Source: Oscillospiraceae bacterium
GTDB taxonomy: Bacteria; Bacillota; Clostridia; Oscillospirales; CAG-272
Length of the DNA stretch: 64,000 nucleotides
Reading direction: 5' to 3'
Assembly (NCBI GenBank): GCA_015064685.1
Contig: SVRT01000012.1
Coordinates: 24,409 to 88,408 of the forward strand
The notes under the pieces are model-generated. The model was not told the origin of the DNA. It saw only the letters and a list, made by a program, of their open reading frames with translations, and ran no database searches. Positions 61,373 to 64,000 of this stretch are shown piece by piece (within the stretch, counting starts at the first letter, position 1; the number at the start of each line of letters is the position of its first letter). The position numbers were made by a program, and so were the translations under genes.

Positions 61373-62596
61373 TTACGTTCTGTAATCTCCGTTTATCTTG
61401 ACGTAATCGTAGGTCAGATCACAGCCCCAGGCGGTCGCCTCGCCCGTGCCGTTGCCTGCAGACACGATTATCTCTATCTCGTTTTCAAGCAATATCTCCT
61501 TCGCCTTCTCCTCGGAGAAATCAACCGCCGCACCGTCGTGGCAGACCGTGATCTCGCCCTTTTGCGACTTGAAGGATATATCAACTTTATTTATATCTAT
61601 TTCCGCGCCGCTGTATCCGATAGCGCAGAGAGCGCGTCCCCAGTTGGCATCCGCGCCAAACATTGCCGCCTTGAAAAGCGAGGAGCAGATAACGCTCTTT
61701 GCCGCAATCGCCGCGTTCTTCGTGTCGATCGCGCCCGAAACGGTACATACGAGGAGCTTGCTAGCTCCCTCGCCGTCTGCGGCGATGCTCTTACAAAGAT
61801 ATGCCGTTACCGTGTGGAGAGCCGCGCAGAATTCGGTATAGTCGGAATTAAAGTCGGCTATCTCCTTATTGCCCGCAAGACCGTTGGCAAGCACTGTGAC
61901 CATATCGTTTGTCGAGGTGTCACCGTCGACGCTTATCATATTGAATGATGTCTTGACGTCTGCAGAGAGCGCCGCCCTCAGCATCTCCGAGGAAATTGCA
62001 CAGTCTGTCGTGATGAAGACGAGCATCGTTGCCATATTGGGATGGATCATTCCGCTTCCCTTGGCGATACCGCCCATACGGCATATCTTGCCGCCGATCT
62101 CAAACTCGACCGCGATCTCCTTCTTCTTTGTATCGGTAGTCATAATTCCCTCTGCGGCGAAGTCACTGTGATCACCAAGTCCCGCTACAAGCTCGGGAAT
62201 TCCCTTCTTGATGGGCTCAATGTTGAGTGGCTGACCGATAACACCCGTTGATGCGACCACAACGTCGGACGCGTCTATCTTCAGCTCCTCGGCAAGCGCG
62301 CGGCAGGTCTCCGCCGCTACCTCTATGCCGTTTGCATTGCAGGTGTTCGCGTTTCCGCTGTTGCAGATGATCGCACGAGCAAATCCGTTCGCAATATTCG
62401 ATTTCGTCACGAGAAGGGGCGCGCCCTTAACGAGATTCTGCGTGTAAACGGCTGCCGCCGTGCATCTTTTCTCGGAATATATGAGAGAAATGTCTCTCTT
62501 TGTCTTGTTTTTGCGTACACCGCAGTGTACTCCGTTTGCTGTAAAGCCCTTTGCGGCACATACGCCGCCATTGATCTCAGTTATCATTTTTTCCAT
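61373..62596 (-). CDS. argJ: Bifunctional glutamate N-acetyltransferase / amino-acid acetyltransferase
   Basis: 407 residues. The self-cleavage site ATIMTTDTxxK-like EGIMTTDTKKKEIAVE gives alpha and beta chains with the new N-terminal Thr as nucleophile. GGIAKGSGMIHPNMATML and the C-terminal AWGCDLTYDYVKINGDYRT are also family-typical. It recycles the acetyl group of N-acetylornithine. ATG 62594-62596 has GGAG eight bases before; the longer frame continues into repeat B4 and is rejected. Confidence 0.96.
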   Translation of the reverse strand: MEKMITEINGGVCAAKGFTANGVHCGVRKNKTKRDISLIYSEKRCTAAAVYTQNLVKGAPLLVTKSNIANGFARAIICNSGNANTCNANGIEVAAETCRALAEELKIDASDVVVASTGVIGQPLNIEPIKKGIPELVAGLGDHSDFAAEGIMTTDTKKKEIAVEFEIGGKICRMGGIAKGSGMIHPNMATMLVFITTDCAISSEMLRAALSADVKTSFNMISVDGDTSTNDMVTVLANGLAGNKEIADFNSDYTEFCAALHTVTAYLCKSIAADGEGASKLLVCTVSGAIDTKNAAIAAKSVICSSLFKAAMFGADANWGRALCAIGYSGAEIDINKVDISFKSQKGEITVCHDGAAVDFSEEKAKEILLENEIEIIVSAGNGTGEATAWGCDLTYDYVKINGDYRT

Positions 62597-62647
62597 TTTG
62601 CGTGCTCCGTCACGCGTATATGTGTGTTTGTGTGCGTGTATTACTTT

Positions 62648-62904
62648 CAAATTTTGATTTGTCGGTGTGTTAAGCCTTCCCCAGCGGGGAAGGGGGACCA
62701 CCGAAGGTGGTGGATGAGGAGGTCGCCATTAAGATATATTTCACGGGAGTTTTGTGGTTTTTATTTTGTCACACAAGGATTCTTTTGCAACGAAACAAAG
62801 TCATTTTACAGACACAAAGCCCTTGAAAGGGCGACCTCCTCATCCACCACCTTCGGTGGTCCCCCTTCTCCGCTGGAGAAGGCTATTCGTAAAACCCCAA
62901 TTAT
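62648..62904. repeat. Interspersed palindromic element, family B, copy 4
   Basis: About 257 bases between argC and argJ. Left-type end CAAATTTTGATTTGTCGG faces argJ; right-type end AAAACCCCAATTATA overlaps the argC stop codon. It has CTTCCCC-AGC-GGGGAAG and CTTCTCC-GCT-GGAGAAG at its two sides, reversed relative to B2, plus CCACC-GAAG-GTGG on both sides and GAGGAGGTCGCC with GGCGACCTCCTC. Confidence 0.88.
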
Positions 62905-63836
62905 ATTTCCAAGCCTGTTTTTTTATCGGTTCCGAGGACGAAATTGAGGCACTCGACCGCAGCGCCCGAGGCGCCCTTGCCGAGGTTATCGTACATAGCA
63001 ATGAGCAGGATCCTATCCTCGTTGCCTGCGACCGATATTTTCATCGAATCGAGTCCCGAGCATTTCGCGCCCGAGACGAGTCCTGACTCGTCGGCATTTT
63101 CGACGTATTTGACGATCTCACCCGTATAGCTTTCGGAATACGCCGCCTTGATATCCTCGACTGTAAATCCCGAATTAAGCTGGCTTTTAAAGAGCGGCAC
63201 GGTCACCGTCATTCCGCTGTAAAAGTCCGAAACTATCGGGCAGAACACGGGCTCGTTTTCAAGTCCCGTTATCGCCTTCATTTCCTTGAGGTGTTTGTGC
63301 GTCTGACCGAGCGCGTACTGTCTGGGCGCGTCATAGAGAGGGCTTCTGTCTTCGCTCTCGTACTCCGCGATCATCTTCTTTCCGCCGCCGCTATATCCCG
63401 TGATAGAATGGCATGTCAGAAGCGCATCGGTCGGCAATATTCCTTTTTTGATCAAGGGATAGACGAGAGATATAAATCCGCTGGCGTGACAGCCCGGAAC
63501 TGCGATCCTCTTTGCCGATGCAAGCGTGTTCTCTATCCTTTCGTCAAGCTCGGGGAAGCCGTACAGCCAGCCTTCAAGCGTTCTGTGTGCGGTAGACGTG
63601 TCGATCACGACCGTCCTGTCGTTTTCTATGAGCGAGACCGATTCTCTCGCAGCGTCGTCAGGCAGGCAAAGAAAAGCAACGTCGCATTCGTTGAGCGCCC
63701 TCTTTCTCGCGCCTACGTCCTTTCTCTCGTCGTCCGAGAGTGTGATAAGCTCAATATCGTCTCTTTTTTCAAGTCTTTCATAGATGCGCAGGCCCGTCGT
63801 TCCCGCGCGTCCGTCAATAAATATCTTTTTTTTCAT
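62901..63836 (-). CDS. argC: N-acetyl-gamma-glutamyl-phosphate reductase
   Basis: 311 residues, the short (type 2) form. NADP site KIFIDGRAGTTGLRIYERL, catalytic Cys in AVPGCHASGFI, and ITGYSGGGKKMI. It reduces the acyl phosphate made by ArgB. ATG 63834-63836 is fixed by similarity; upstream sequence is element D3, and no Shine-Dalgarno sequence is visible, so the insertion may have replaced the native leader. Its TAA stop is within the end of element B4. Confidence 0.94.
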   Translation of the reverse strand: MKKKIFIDGRAGTTGLRIYERLEKRDDIELITLSDDERKDVGARKRALNECDVAFLCLPDDAARESVSLIENDRTVVIDTSTAHRTLEGWLYGFPELDERIENTLASAKRIAVPGCHASGFISLVYPLIKKGILPTDALLTCHSITGYSGGGKKMIAEYESEDRSPLYDAPRQYALGQTHKHLKEMKAITGLENEPVFCPIVSDFYSGMTVTVPLFKSQLNSGFTVEDIKAAYSESYTGEIVKYVENADESGLVSGAKCSGLDSMKISVAGNEDRILLIAMYDNLGKGASGAAVECLNFVLGTDKKTGLEI

Positions 63837-63848
63837 AAGTGTTAATTT

Positions 63849-64000
63849 CAAATTTTGATTTATTTGTGAGACGAACAATCCCTCAGTCACGCGCAAGGCG
63901 TGACAGGTCTCGCTGCGGCTCGGTCACATCGCGGCTCTGACAACACACCGTGTTGTCATTCACTCCCGCGATGCCGCTTCGCTACCCTTTACACAAGGGA
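63849..64000. repeat. Interspersed palindromic element, family D, copy 3 (truncated by window end, with insertion)
   Basis: Left-type end CAAATTTTGATTTATTTG and the first 55 or so bases match D2. After TGACAG, about 79 bases of other hairpin-forming sequence (including GACAACACACCGTGTTGTC and CGCGAT...ATCGCG) are inserted before the CCTTTACACAAGGGA segment of D2 resumes at the window edge. Confidence 0.8.

Noticed and set aside
1..64000. tRNA, rRNA, prophage or insertion-sequence transposase genes
   Set aside because: None could be recognised on either strand.

Overview
The window looks like a chromosomal segment of an anaerobic, gut-type member of the Clostridia (Bacillota). The evidence is the set of Gram-positive families (TrmK, RecX next to RecA, GlpP, RlmD, a DUF6809-like protein), strong purine-rich ribosome binding sites, near-consensus sigma-A promoters with 17-base spacers, lipobox lipoproteins and several glycan-degrading enzymes. 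No rRNA, tRNA, CRISPR array or transposase gene was seen.

Layout. 1-4.0 kb: an APH-like kinase (cut by the window start), D-serine dehydratase, an isoprenylcysteine-methyltransferase-like membrane protein, an unknown protein and a frameshifted four-helix-bundle gene. 4.2-16.4 kb: housekeeping genes (RlmD, a phosphoesterase with altered metal ligands, Nif3-like protein, TrmK, DUF1858, RF2, PlsC, DAHP synthase, RecX/RecA, a lipoprotein, an M32 carboxypeptidase). 16.7-21.8 kb: AI-2E-type transporter, cyclophilin lipoprotein, NAD(P)HX dehydratase, ribosomal protein S20 and a beta-propeller glycosidase-like protein. 21.8-27.2 kb: a GlpA-like / FAD oxidoreductase / DUF1667 / GlpP / HAD phosphatase cluster with a terminator-bearing leader that GlpP probably controls. 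27.2-32.3 kb: an AraC regulator divergent from an operon of a creatinase-like M24 protein, an ASRT-family protein and a creatininase-family protein, followed by a GH79-like glycosidase. 32.4-40.6 kb: a TrpXYZ-type ABC transporter, a cytidylate-kinase-like protein, a BspA-type lipoprotein, RF3 and an acidic membrane protein. 40.8-54.3 kb: two GH110-like beta-helix enzymes, a larger divergent relative, and a seven-gene catabolic operon (two Gfo/Idh/MocA dehydrogenases, an enolase-superfamily enzyme, a 2-hydroxyacid dehydrogenase, GNAT, SGNH hydrolase, AAC(3)-like protein) with a divergent AraC regulator. 54.5-58 kb: an ATPase, PurC, a ZIP transporter and a DUF6809-like gene behind a structured leader RNA. 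58.4-63.8 kb: argC-J-B-D-F.

The most unusual feature is a set of 13 interspersed, non-coding, palindrome-rich elements in four sequence families (A-D, about 230-430 bp). Their interiors are unrelated, yet all are bounded by the same pair of imperfect terminal inverted repeats (consensus AAATTKYGRTTTRTCGG). Nearly all have the same end pointing at a stop codon or terminator. In four cases the gene's stop codon touches or lies inside the element end. A further array (E, 4.05-4.31 kb) shares the mini-hairpin architecture of family A without these ends, and uses the last conserved codons of rlmD as one arm of a hairpin. These look like several non-autonomous elements moved by one enzyme encoded elsewhere, possibly aimed at gene 3' ends. 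Several genes have false upstream start extensions through these repeats; starts here were chosen from ribosome binding sites and family conservation.
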